Source of the DNA: Pteria penguin
Taxonomy: Eukaryota > Mollusca > Bivalvia > Pterioida > Pteriidae
Direction: 5' to 3'
Assembly (NCBI GenBank): GCA_035048485.1
Contig: CM068581.1
Location: 60,871,393-60,935,392 of the forward strand
Length of the DNA: 64,000 nucleotides
Shown: positions 53,867 through 64,000 of the stretch, one piece after another
Numbering within the stretch: the first letter of the stretch is position 1
How the letters are laid out: every line of letters begins with the position of its first letter
Program-made: the position numbers and the translations under genes
Notes under the pieces: generated by a model
What the model was told of the DNA's origin: nothing
Databases searched by the model: none
Seen by the model: only the letters and a program-made list of their open reading frames with translations

Positions 53867-56800
53867 GTATGTGAAACTATAATGTATAGCTTTTCACTTC
53901 TTCCTTTTTTCTTTCTTTCTTTCCTTCTTTCTTTCATCCTTTCTTTGTTAATTTAATTATTTATCTATTTCTCTAGTTATTTATAAACTGTTTTTGCCAT
54001 CACTGGTTACTTATTTTTACATATATACTACGCTATTTTTCAGGTCAAACAAAACCTAAAGTCGACACAGGTCCAGTGACGACTACAGAGGATCCTTTCG
54101 CCGCCATTTTTGGTTTCGTTAGTTTTCCCGACACACATGACCCATTTGCAGATGCTTTGACGCTTGATACAAAAGTCGAATCTTGGGCAAATAAATTGCT
54201 CGCTGGTGATATCAATATAAATGAAATCCATAATTCAGCTTCTGCGACTACAACACCAGCACCAATTATTCCTTTGAAAAGACCGACCGGAAGTAATCTA
54301 ACCCCTAATGGACCATCGACTCGACCCGATGGAAATGAATTACCATTTGGATTACATTTCTTAAAATCGAGTAAAACGACAACATCGTCGAGTAACTCTC
54401 ATGCAAATAATGCAAATAATGAAATTGGCGGAAATAAATTATTTGACACACTGCCACCTATACCGTCAGTGGACCAGTTAACTGGTCCAGGGGGTATTTT
54501 TGGTGATTTATTTCCCCCATTACCAGGCGACCCTATTGGAAATGGAAGCAAACTTCCTGATCCTCTTCCTTTGTTTGATCATAAATTTGATCATCGCAAC
54601 GCACCATTGCCGAATTTAGACATGCTAGGATTGTCTGGTAGCAGTTTGGGTTTTCCGCCTAGTAATGAGTTACCTCTTCCAGGAAATAATCAGGGAAGCA
54701 ACAATGGGAACATGATCATACCCTCTGGGGGAGAAGGAAGTATTCTTGACATGGGCTCCAGTAAAACTCCACCAGTACAACATCAAACAGTTGATACATC
54801 TTTGCCAGGAATGCCCTCAATGCCTAGTTCTTCAAGCCCTTCTCATCCATCGGATTCAACTTCTGCGAACAGCATTTTTGAGGTTCTAGGAGGATTAAAC
54901 AATGGTCATAATCAAAATAGTTTGATTTCAGGTTCAACACAAACGTCAGAACTACCCACGGGTGTAATTGGCGGAGCTCCTGCCGAAACGCCACCTGGAG
55001 GATCAACCAATGAACTGTTCGGAGAAATACCTGGAACATTGCCGGGAGAATTGCCCGGAGAATCATTTGGAGGAGCACTTCCAGGGTCTTCGTCTGGGGC
55101 ATTGCCCGGAGAATCATTTGGAGGAACACTTCCAGGGTCGTCTGTGGCATTTCCTGGAGATTCTTTTGGGGAAACACTTCCAGGATCGTCAGCTGGAATA
55201 TTACCCGGAGAACCGGTTGGCGGAGCACTTCCAGGATCGTCATCTGGGGATTTGTTTGGAGGATCACTTCCGGGATCGTCAGCAGGAGTATTACCTGGAG
55301 AACCGGTTGGCGGAGCACTTCCAGGATCGTCATCTGGGGATTTGTTTGGAGGGTCACTTCCGGGATCGTCAGCAGGAGTATTACCCGGAGAACCGGTTGG
55401 CGGAGCACTTCCAGGATCGTCATCTGGGGATTTGTTTGGAGGGTCACTTCCGGGATCGTCAGCAGGAGTATTACCCGGAGAACCGGTTGGCGGAGCACTT
55501 CCAGGATCGTCATCTGGGGATTTGTTTGGAGAAGCATTGCCGGGGTCATCATCTGGAGCATTACCTGGGGATTCGTTTGGAGGAACATTTCCAGTGTCGT
55601 CAACAGGATCTCTACCTGGAGGAGCACTTCCAGGTTCCCCATCTGGAACATTACCTGGAGATTCGTTTGGAGCAGCACTTCCAGTGTCTTCCGGAGAATC
55701 GCTGGGAGGAACACTTCCGGGATCACTACCCGGCGATTCATTTGGAGCCCTTCCAGGATCGTTATCTGGTGAGTTACCAGGGGAAACATTAGGAGGAGTA
55801 CTACCTGGGCTGCCCGGTGGGTCATTTGGAGAGGCATTTCCGGGAGCAACATCTGGCGGACAAGGCAGTGTTAGTTCTGGCCTTGGTGGCGATGCTTCCC
55901 CTCAGGAGTCAAGTCTTTTGGGTATATTAGGCTCAACTAGCAATGCACATACACAAGGAGAATTAGATACGCAAAACACTGTAACGTCTAAAGCAGACAG
56001 TAGCATAGCAAAATCTTTCTCAGATTTATTCGGAGGAGGTTCATCGTCTTCTAGTAGTATTTTGGATACTTTCAATACAGCAGATCCGTCAAGTGGTTTG
56101 GCCACTATCCCTTTGACTGATACAGTGCCATCTGCAGCAGACCAAGAGGCGTGGAACAGTTTAATTCCTCCTTTACCTGCAGACAGAAACCCAGTAGAAT
56201 CTTTAGCAGCAGCCAATGGATTTCCATCGATTCCAACAATTGACCAATTGGCAAGTGGAACTAATATACAATCAACATCAACACAACAAAATGAACTTCC
56301 AAATGGCAATGCACTTCCTCCTATACCATCCATTGACGAAATAGCTAATGCCAATCAACCGTCAACATTAATCAGTTCTCAGAACAGCCCAAATCCTACC
56401 TCATGGAATGAGTTATTCCCACCAGGGATCCCTGCAACCGGAATTGGTAATCAAAACACTTTACCTACAAACACTGCTGCAACTCAAACTCAATCTACGT
56501 CACAAAATACAGAGACTTTATGGCAAAATTTGTTAAATGAAATTCCAGCATTAAATCAACTAGCCAATGGACCAAGCAATACTGGTAATACAGGAAATAT
56601 TTTACCTCTGCCCGCATCAAATCTAAACGGTACAAGTAACATTGCTATTCCACAGATACCAACAATTGACCAGCTATTCAATTCAATCTCTGGTTCATCT
56701 CAACAATCATCAGGCAGTGAGGCTTTTCCGGGCATTCCAAGTATAGATCAATTAGCAAACGATGTAAATAGCAACACTGTTACACCTTCTGGTATTCCAA

Positions 56801-57548
56801 ATATCCCAACGATTGATGAAATAGCAGCTGGGGCGGGTGGAATTCCTGTATTACCAGCTAATCAAGCACTAGTTGATACTAGTTCGTCACGCCAGATTGG
56901 TGATCGATTTCCTATTCAAATAAATGGTGCCTTGCCCCAACAACCTTCACAAACACAGTCTGCAAACTCAGCATCGAATACAATCGGGGGTGGTACACTA
57001 CCCATTGATCCTTTTGCTTTAAATACTGCCGGGAGCAATTCTAACAATGGACAAAATGGTAATAATTTACTTCTTGTAGATATCAATTCAAATGGCCAGT
57101 CAAATCAGCAAACGCCTTCAACAACTATATCAACAATTCCAATTACAAGAAATCAAAACAGTGTTTTCAGACAGCAAGGTCAACAGGTGCCAAATAATTT
57201 ATTTAATATCCCAAATAATCTCTTACGTAATAGACAACAACAACTGTTTCAAAGATCTCAGCAGCAAACGCAAACTTCGCAAACAAATAACCCCTTCCAA
57301 AGATTTTTCCAGCAGAGACTACAACTAGCCGGACAACAGCAACCAGTAGCACAGCAGAGTGGTCAGCAGTCAACACAACAACAATCACCCCAACAAACAC
57401 AACAACAACAACAATTGTTATTATTACAGCAACGTCAAAGACAACAATTACAAATGATACAACAACAGCGATTGCAACAGATGCAACGGTTACGATGGCA
57501 GCGATTACAACAACACTTGCTTCAACGTCAACGTTTACTTCAACAACA

Positions 57549-57583
<35 letters not shown>

Positions 57584-58939
57584 AACAACAACAAAGACAA
57601 CAACAACCACAACAGCAACAGACGCAACAAATACAGCGACAACAACAAAGTCAACAACTACAAATACAACAACAGCGGCAACGTCTTCAACAACAACGTC
57701 AACAACAATTACAACAACAGCAGCAACAGTTACGCCAAAATCAAAATCGTAATAGCTTTCAAAATAATATCAATCGTGGAATAAATAACCAGCTTACTCC
57801 AAATCAACTCTTTGTGAATCCATCTTTTCCATTCAGAACTGATCAAATGCAATCTAGATTTAATTTACAAAATACTGGTCAAACAACGAATACGAACTCT
57901 GTGAATAACAACGCATTGAATTCATTAACGAATCCTGTGACAAATTCTGCAGTCAATCTAAATCAGCTTGGCAACTTCCGGCAACAGAGACCAGCATTGC
58001 GTCCAACGTCCGCGCCACTGCCATCCGCACAATTAGGCAACAGGCAGATAGGTATCCTGACAAGAGATCAATTCTTGAGTCGAATGAGAGGATTAGGTAG
58101 TAATGTACCGAGGCGTCAAAATCCTGTTCCCACGCTCACACCACCTGTGATACCTGTACCGAGTCCTCCGCCAGCAACGAGGAGACTTTTACCCATAGCA
58201 AGAAACGGTTTGTTTGGTCAAAACGGAAATCTGTTAAGAACAAATTTTGCAGCCGAAACTATACGTGAGGCACAAATGCGAGCAATTCGAATGGCTAATA
58301 GGCGAAACATCCAGTTAGGTCCTCGCAGACAAACTTTACTTCGTAATCGTCGAAACTTACTGAATGGAATTCAAAGGCCAATTCCAACAGATAGACCACT
58401 TTTCGATTTTTCCAGTCCTTTTCGCAGCAATAGATTTGTTGATTTTGGTCTTCCATTTAATCAGGCTGTCAACAATCTAATGGCACCAAATGAAGGAACA
58501 CAAACAAGTAACCTTAACAATCTTGACTTATCACTCCCTATCGCAGGACCAACAGTTCTCCCCGGCAGTAACATCCCACAAATAACACCTATTTCTCCTC
58601 GTTCATCTCATATTCCAAATATTGTTCCTATTTCGCAAGCTTTTCAAACAATAGAACGTGCTCGATTCCTATCGAGAGATACAAATCCATTCAGACAATT
58701 AAATGGACTACAAATTCCAAATGGGGATGCGAATCGTATTCAGCGGGGACTTCTCAGTTTCCAGCCCGTCAGAAACTTTCCTATCCAGCTGAGTGACCGC
58801 AGACAATTTATAGTGCCACTGAATGGTGATATAGCGGGAGCTTTACCACAGAGAAATCTAATGGGTCCTGTCGGGCTTTCATCTGGTATCCCACAAATAC
58901 AGCCCCAAGGGTCATGGTCGTGGCTTGGACAACAACTTG
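53815..58939 (+). CDS. Secreted low-complexity Gly/Pro/Ser- and Gln-rich protein; last exon uncertain
   Basis: Not recognised by family. Exon 1 (53815-53866) encodes the signal peptide MLFLLLLLTVSLFGITHG. Intron 53867-54043 is GT/AG, phase 1. Exon 2 (54044-58939) then encodes about 1630 residues. In order: Pro/Asn/Ser-rich part; LPG/GSSSG repeat region (about 345-624) with a 30-residue tandem repeat; a region with seven I-P-x-[IVL]-[DN]-[QE]-[LI] motifs (one at 157-163, the others 747-945); Gln-rich block (about 1054-1250, run of 19 Gln); Arg/Asn/Pro-rich tail. No Cys is seen. A GTAAGT donor at 58940 implies a further exon. The strongest-looking acceptor (TTTTCAG at 59770) would add Ala-Val-stop (59771-59778); weaker ones lie near 59290 and 59527. 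An acceptor (CTTACTCAG) five bases before ATG suggests a 5' UTR exon upstream. Candidate extracellular matrix (shell, byssus, mucin-like) protein; this is inference. Confidence 0.85.
54044..58939 (+). CDS. Main exon of the secreted protein (4.9 kb)
   Basis: Begins after acceptor CTATTTTTCAG and reads QTKPKVDTGPVTTTEDPF onward. The frame stays open for over 1600 codons. The open frame actually continues past 58939 to a TGA ending at 59157, but that extension changes composition abruptly to Cys/Tyr/Phe-rich after a consensus GTAAGT and a T-run, so I read it as intron. Confidence 0.88.
55168..55527 (+). repeat. 90-bp coding tandem repeat (4 copies)
   Basis: Four in-frame copies, marked by GGCGGAGCACTTCCAGGATC at 55219, 55309, 55399 and 55489. 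Each encodes GSSAGVLPGEPVGGALPG and GSSSGDLF-type sequence. The copies are nearly identical at the nucleotide level, so the expansion is recent or homogenised. It is surrounded by older, looser repeats of the same LPG theme. Confidence 0.95.
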
Positions 58940-59770
58940 GTAAGTTTAACAATAATTTTTTTTTTCGCTGCTATAGGCTTTGTTTATACAGGCGTGGTTA
59001 TAAGCAATGCAAATTTAGAATAAAAACTCCGAATTGTTTAAACCGCAAGAATAGACGGTGGTTCACATCAGCTTACTTGGCATCAAGCTACTGTTACAAT
59101 AATACGTTGAGTAATACCATTCAATACCTCATGGGTTTTAAATACGGTGTTATTTGAGCAAAGAAGTCATGGGTTCGAGCCTTATAGTCAAGCACATGTT
59201 TTCAACCATTGGAACAAGACATAAAATTCAAAATCCGGATTCCAATATGCTTTTATCGAGAAAGGTTCTCATTACCTTATATCTGCTATAGGTGAACGAG
59301 GAAGGAGATGGTCAAAGAACTCCAGGAATAAACTGATGAATACTGGTTTAAAACACACAGCATAACAATAATATAAGTGGGCCATGCTTTGGCTTCACTG
59401 AAGTATTTAAACGGGTGTTTTCTCACTATTTTCTAAACAATTATCTCAATCTTGAAAAGTACACTAATTTAACCAAACCATTTAATACATGTTGATTTCA
59501 TAGTTTCACATGGCTCTGATTTTATAGGTGATTCAGACTCTACCGCTTACATAGATTTAAGTGTGTAGTACTGGTAAGTTAAGTGGAGACGGGCTAACTA
59601 TAGATTCCTTTATGGTGTGGTACATTTCCTTTCCCAAGGCTTCATCAGAGCTTCAGTGTCTTTTAAGCTCACCTGAGCCAAAGGTTCAAGTAAGCTATAG
59701 TCATAGCGTGCTGTCCGTCGTCTATCCGTCCCTTCGGCGTCCGTAATCTTTTTATGTTTTATGTTTTCAG
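58940..59770 (+). other. Probable 3' intron of the secreted-protein gene
   Basis: Starts GTAAGTTTAAC and can end at TTTTATGTTTTCAG. Alternative acceptors at 59290 (CTATAG) and 59527 (TTTATAG) would give different short C-termini of about 24 and 14 residues. Sequence alone does not decide. Confidence 0.5.
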
Positions 59771-59778
59771 CTGTATGA

Positions 59779-62700
59779 TAAAATGCCTAAAAGGATATTG
59801 ATGAAACTTGATAAGGATGAAGTAATGAAATACTACTTACAAGAATGGAATTTATATGCCCCAGATGGTAGTCTTCATGGGCAAATATTTTCTCCAATCC
59901 AATTGCATAAAATTAATCATCAAACAGAGAAAATCCGGTATAAAGAAGTTTTGTTGATTTGGTTTCATTTCAAATTCGAAGTCTTGGCGCATAGTTTCGG
60001 ACTTTATTTTCAGTTTCGCATATTTTCGAGTAATATTTTTATAGATTGTTTATACAGATATATATTGAGTATTTAACAGATGTATGGAAAATAAGTGTTA
60101 TTGAAAGCAAACATAAAATTCATAATTTGATAGTGCTAGGTTAATAGCTTCAGAACTTCAGATTCAGAACTTTGTCGAAACTTTACATAAATAACGGACT
60201 CAAGGTCCAATACAAGTATTTTGCTTCTAACTGGATAAAAAAAGAGAAAAAAACCCCAAACAAACAAAGAAAAAACCCCAACCACACCACCTCCCCCCTC
60301 CAAAAAAACCCCCAAAACAAAAAACAAAAAACCCCGAAAAAACAACACACACACACACCCAAAAAGTCTAATAGAATAAAATATATAGAGATTTTATCAC
60401 GGAGCTGATTTGTTTGCTCCTGTGATACTGTCATTGAATTTCTAATTATGGATACTGTTATCTGAGAAATGCTTATACCTTCTCGTTATGTACTGTTGTC
60501 AAAGTACTCAGATGAGCGACATAGGCCAGTTTGGATCTCTTGTTATATGTTATTATATCCCTTTTCCGGTGTTGTTTTGCTGGTGTATTTGCTATACAGT
60601 GTTTGTCCACATCTAGTTCATGTGTACTTTATGGACATTCTTGTATCGTTTGTATATTTGACATATTTGATGGTGGACACAGTTATCTAAACAGGAGACA
60701 CTCCTCCTGCCCACGTGATCTCACCTCTGTTAGAACGAGTCTATGAATGTGTCACGTGGTGCGTTGTCCTGATTGTCACATTTACATGGCACCAGTAACG
60801 TATTTTACATTATCCATCCATTCCTTACGTCACATGAATTCCTTTGTTTTTATATATTGCACGAATCTAAATCATTATTGTTTGTCAACCCAATCCACTA
60901 CGTTTTGGTGAGAGTTTGTGTATCAGTCAGTTCTGATCTTTTTAACCGTTTTAAGTCATTCATCTAACAACACTATTCTTTTCGCTATTTTCTACCAATA
61001 TGATTAGTCGATATGGTGGCAGTTTATACTTAATAACAAATTGCACAGTGCCTGGATGGTTTAATGTGGTGCACTAAGCCTATTAATGTCTGTCTCGGTG
61101 GGTCCTATGGTCTCACAGTTCTGCTATCACTCGAGCACTATTGCTTTCCAAAGCAATACTGTGAGAGCAAATTACCCACCTAAACAGATGTAAATAGGTA
61201 AACAGAATGAAAACATTCACGAAATATGTTTTTTTTTTTGTTTGTTTGTTTGTGTGTTTTTGTTTGTTTGTTAGTTTTTTTTTTTTTTTTGGGGGGGGGG
61301 GGTGGTTGTTTTTTGTTTGTTGGTTTTTTTTTGGGGGGGGGGTGTTTTTGTTTGTTTGTTTTTTGTTCTTCGGGGGGTGTTTTTGTTTTTGGGCTCTTGT
61401 TTTTTGGTTTTGTTTTCTTCTTTTTTTATCAGTTATCAATACCATTCAATATAAACCGATCCATTTTTCTATTAAGGAAAACACGTTAAGCGGATATGAC
61501 GTTGTTATGCTTGTAACGTCAGAATCTTATGTCCGACATGAACGCCCTGTAAAAATAACATTATAACGACCACAGTCAGCGATAAGTGGCTCCTTGACCA
61601 CAGAATAAATGGATCGGTGTATTGTAATGTGTGGGGAGGGTAAAGTCTCATAAAATTATTAATAAATCTTCTGAAAATGATATAATAGTACAATATTAAA
61701 GCTTATCAGTATTGCTTTGTGAGGCATATTTCCTTAAAATGTATTTGCGTTTATTATGACAGTGGGCATTTGTAAAATAATCTTTTAAGGGGACCTATAT
61801 TCAGTCTCAGTAAATAAAGCAATGTTGGATTTTTTATATGCTTTCATTCTTAATTTTCAGATTTCCTTAATAATGGAGGCTTCTTTTAAGAATGATTGTC
61901 TATTTTCCTGTTGTGATTCGGTTTATCTGCTAGTCCCATTGTTTCAAATACGATTCTGACGTCCCAATGGCAACGTGGAGACACGTGACCAGGAAACGAA
62001 TCATGTGACTAAGAATAAAAACCATAATTAGTATTGAGTACCGACGTCACACACAAGACATGTGATTCAGGATTTAGCGTTATGTAGCTATAACGTTCAT
62101 GTACGTACATTCGGAATTATTTCAGCCATTTCTCTACGCAGACACAAGTAGAAAGCAGTGGATTCCGAATGTTTGTGTTTACTGAAAACGTTCCATAGAT
62201 AAAATAAGTCAAAATGTCCTCTTTTGTGTATTTTGTCGACATTGTGATATTCGAATAACTATAAATTTGTTGTGGATTGTTTTTTCGATAACAAATAATT
62301 TATACTAATATTGGCTTTTTTCTGTATGTGTGTGTGTCTATGAGCATACACGTATGCCTGTTTTAACCTGTTTATTTGCATTTTATTTATTACCTCGTAT
62401 TTATACATCATTTGCCCATGCGTGTAATAATTAACCTTCTAATGAGTTTATGCGCTAAAGTATACCAATCACACGTAGGCATTAATTTACAATGGACATC
62501 GAGATATATATTCAGAACAGAGATATATATGTTTCTCTGTGACATTTATAATATGATCCATCATTTACTACATATCTCCAACCTTTTATATATTCGACTT
62601 TCGTTTGATGGCAATTTTGCATAAATTTATTTATATTTTGGAATATATAGGTGTTGAGAGAATATGTTATGCTGCAGTTAATGTATACATTGTGCAATGA

Positions 62701-63479
62701 AATGAACTTATAATATTGTTTATAAACATGTCATTAGTCATACGCCCCATCCATCCATATATATATATATATGCATGTACATGTAGTTTAGAACGCCAGC
62801 AACTCGTATATATAGGTGCACGCTATCTGATGAAATTTCTGTTACAGGACACCATCTCTGATTTTTTATTGCCTTTTCTTTTCATCTAATCAAAAACTGA
62901 ATTATTATAAGTTAACTTGCTTAAAAACAAAATCCCAAGAAAACAAGGAAATATAGATAATCACCGAACTGACAAATTGTCATCCAAAGGGAATCTCTTC
63001 TTTACGTCATTATAAATGACAGGTTAACACTGCAAGAGGTTAAATACGTGTCACCTTTTATGGTTTAGGAATTCCAAAACATTACCGATAAATGTGCGCA
63101 AGATTTGAAGTTCCGTAAATCATGATTGTCAACATAGGCGGCTCATAACGAGGAATATTTAATCTTTTTCTTGTATACTAATATATGAATATCAATTACG
63201 AGTTATCAAATTATCACCCTCTACCTAAATCACTGGCGGATCCGTATGTCTTTTGCTGGGGATCGAAAGGCGCTTTTCATAGTTTAAGTGAAATATGTGG
63301 TATTGGGTCACACCCCAACAATTACCTACCGAATGGATCAGAACTAACCACTCCTCTACTGTAACTCGGTTTTTGGAATTAGGTATTTGGGCAATTTACT
63401 TTACTACATTTATTTTTTAGTTCCACTAAATTCACCTATTTAACAGGCGATCTAATTATTTTGTTTGGTTTATTCTTAT
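59779..63479. other. 3' flank and non-coding region
   Basis: Probably begins with 3' UTR; an AATAAA occurs at 60375-60380. Further on are A/C-rich (60240-60365) and T/G homopolymer-rich (61225-61415) stretches that create spurious ORFs, and a (TA)n run near 62757. No further gene recognised. Confidence 0.5.
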
Positions 63480-63590
63480 ATGGCGGGTTTGGCCAGCCAT
63501 TTAGGAGACGCTTATTCCTCCCCTGCACCTGGTTTCACCTCTGAATTTCAATGGTCCGTGAATGTCCGTATCTGTGTTAAGGTATAGTTG
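63480..63590 (+). repeat. Dispersed repeat, GGCGGGT/GGAGATGCTTACTCC family
   Basis: ATGGCGGGTTTGGCCAGCCA then GGAGACGCTTATTCCTCCC, CACCTGGTTTCACCTCTG and GGTCCGTGAATGTCCG. Longest copy. A related copy is at 19603-19690 (GGCGGGTTTGGCAAGCCAGG). Confidence 0.7.
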
Positions 63591-64000
63591 TTTGATAATT
63601 TGCCATGCCAGATACACCGAACAAAACCTAATACTTTGGCAAAAAAGAAGCCTTGGCAATTCATTAAATATTACATTGCACCTTACGATAGGTTGGCATA
63701 ATCAGAACTTTTGGAGTTGGTAGACAGACGAGAAGTTTTGATTGTATATATTATATATAGACAGTTTCTGCGAAAAAGAAAATCCCACAGAGTATGTGTA
63801 TATTGCGCATAAATTATCAAACATAGTATTACGCTGAGCAACTTTACGTAAATTATCTGGCATATGTAAATTCTGAATAAAAAACATGATACTTGTATAT
63901 AATTATGTAAGCATGCAAAAGTAGCTTTTATTGCAGCAACCTATTTTTGTTTTTAGATTTTATGCAATTTACCTGTACCTGTGTTAATTGCGATTATCCA

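Noticed and set aside
54824..55852. 342-codon antisense ORF and a 274-codon ORF in another plus frame
   Set aside because: Both overlap the repeat region of the secreted-protein exon and arise from its stop-free 90-bp repeat. They lack splice context and the main frame has a signal peptide and proper junctions.
57203..57610. Antisense valine-rich ORF of 135 codons and a Thr-rich ORF at 57495
   Set aside because: Frame shadows of the CAA/CAG glutamine tract.
58940..59157. Open-frame extension of the secreted protein with Cys/Tyr/Arg-rich tail
   Set aside because: Follows a consensus GTAAGT donor and a T-run, and composition changes abruptly. Most likely intron read-through.

Overview
The window is eukaryotic nuclear DNA. 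It is AT-rich and gene-poor, with introns flanked by GT/AG sites, many tandem repeats, microsatellites and tRNA-derived SINEs. The repeat families and the nicotinic-receptor gene point to a lophotrochozoan, most likely a bivalve mollusc; this is inferred from the sequence and memory, not from a database search. Only two protein-coding genes can be supported, and most other open reading frames are chance products of repeats.

Left part (1 to about 15.5 kb): the window opens inside a satellite of alternating 51- and 53-bp monomers. It is followed by dispersed repeats (two SINE families, a hAT-like non-autonomous transposon) and a 1.6-kb composite with nested inverted repeats at 13.8-15.45 kb. 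That composite carries a complete-looking hammerhead ribozyme core at 14985-15032.

Middle (16154-26021, minus strand): a six-exon nicotinic acetylcholine receptor alpha-type subunit reconstructs without frameshift to about 516 residues. It has a signal peptide, Cys-loop, vicinal Cys-Cys in loop C, a cation-type M2 and M4. Its 45-bp and 110-bp exons match the ancestral nAChR gene structure. Its introns hold SINEs (including a head-to-head inverted pair beside the Cys-loop exon), a 32-bp minisatellite and a hAT-like element.

26-53 kb: no gene recognised. The stretch holds (TA)n microsatellites, two foldback elements (one enclosing a tRNA-like segment between 42-bp arms with one mismatch), minisatellites of 43 and 37 bp, and dispersed repeats rich in the 9-mer TCAAGGTCA.

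Right (53815 to about 59.8 kb, plus strand): a secreted low-complexity protein of about 1650 residues with its own signal-peptide exon. It has a Gly/Pro/Ser part with a 30-residue tandem repeat, a recurring short motif I-P-x-I-D-[QE]-[LI]-A, a Gln-rich block and an Arg/Asn/Pro-rich tail, and no cysteine. It is a candidate extracellular-matrix (for example shell or byssal) protein, but its family is not recognised. A 56-bp minisatellite just upstream appears to be an amplified piece of a repeat dispersed elsewhere in the window. The two genes are unrelated in function and simply share the region.
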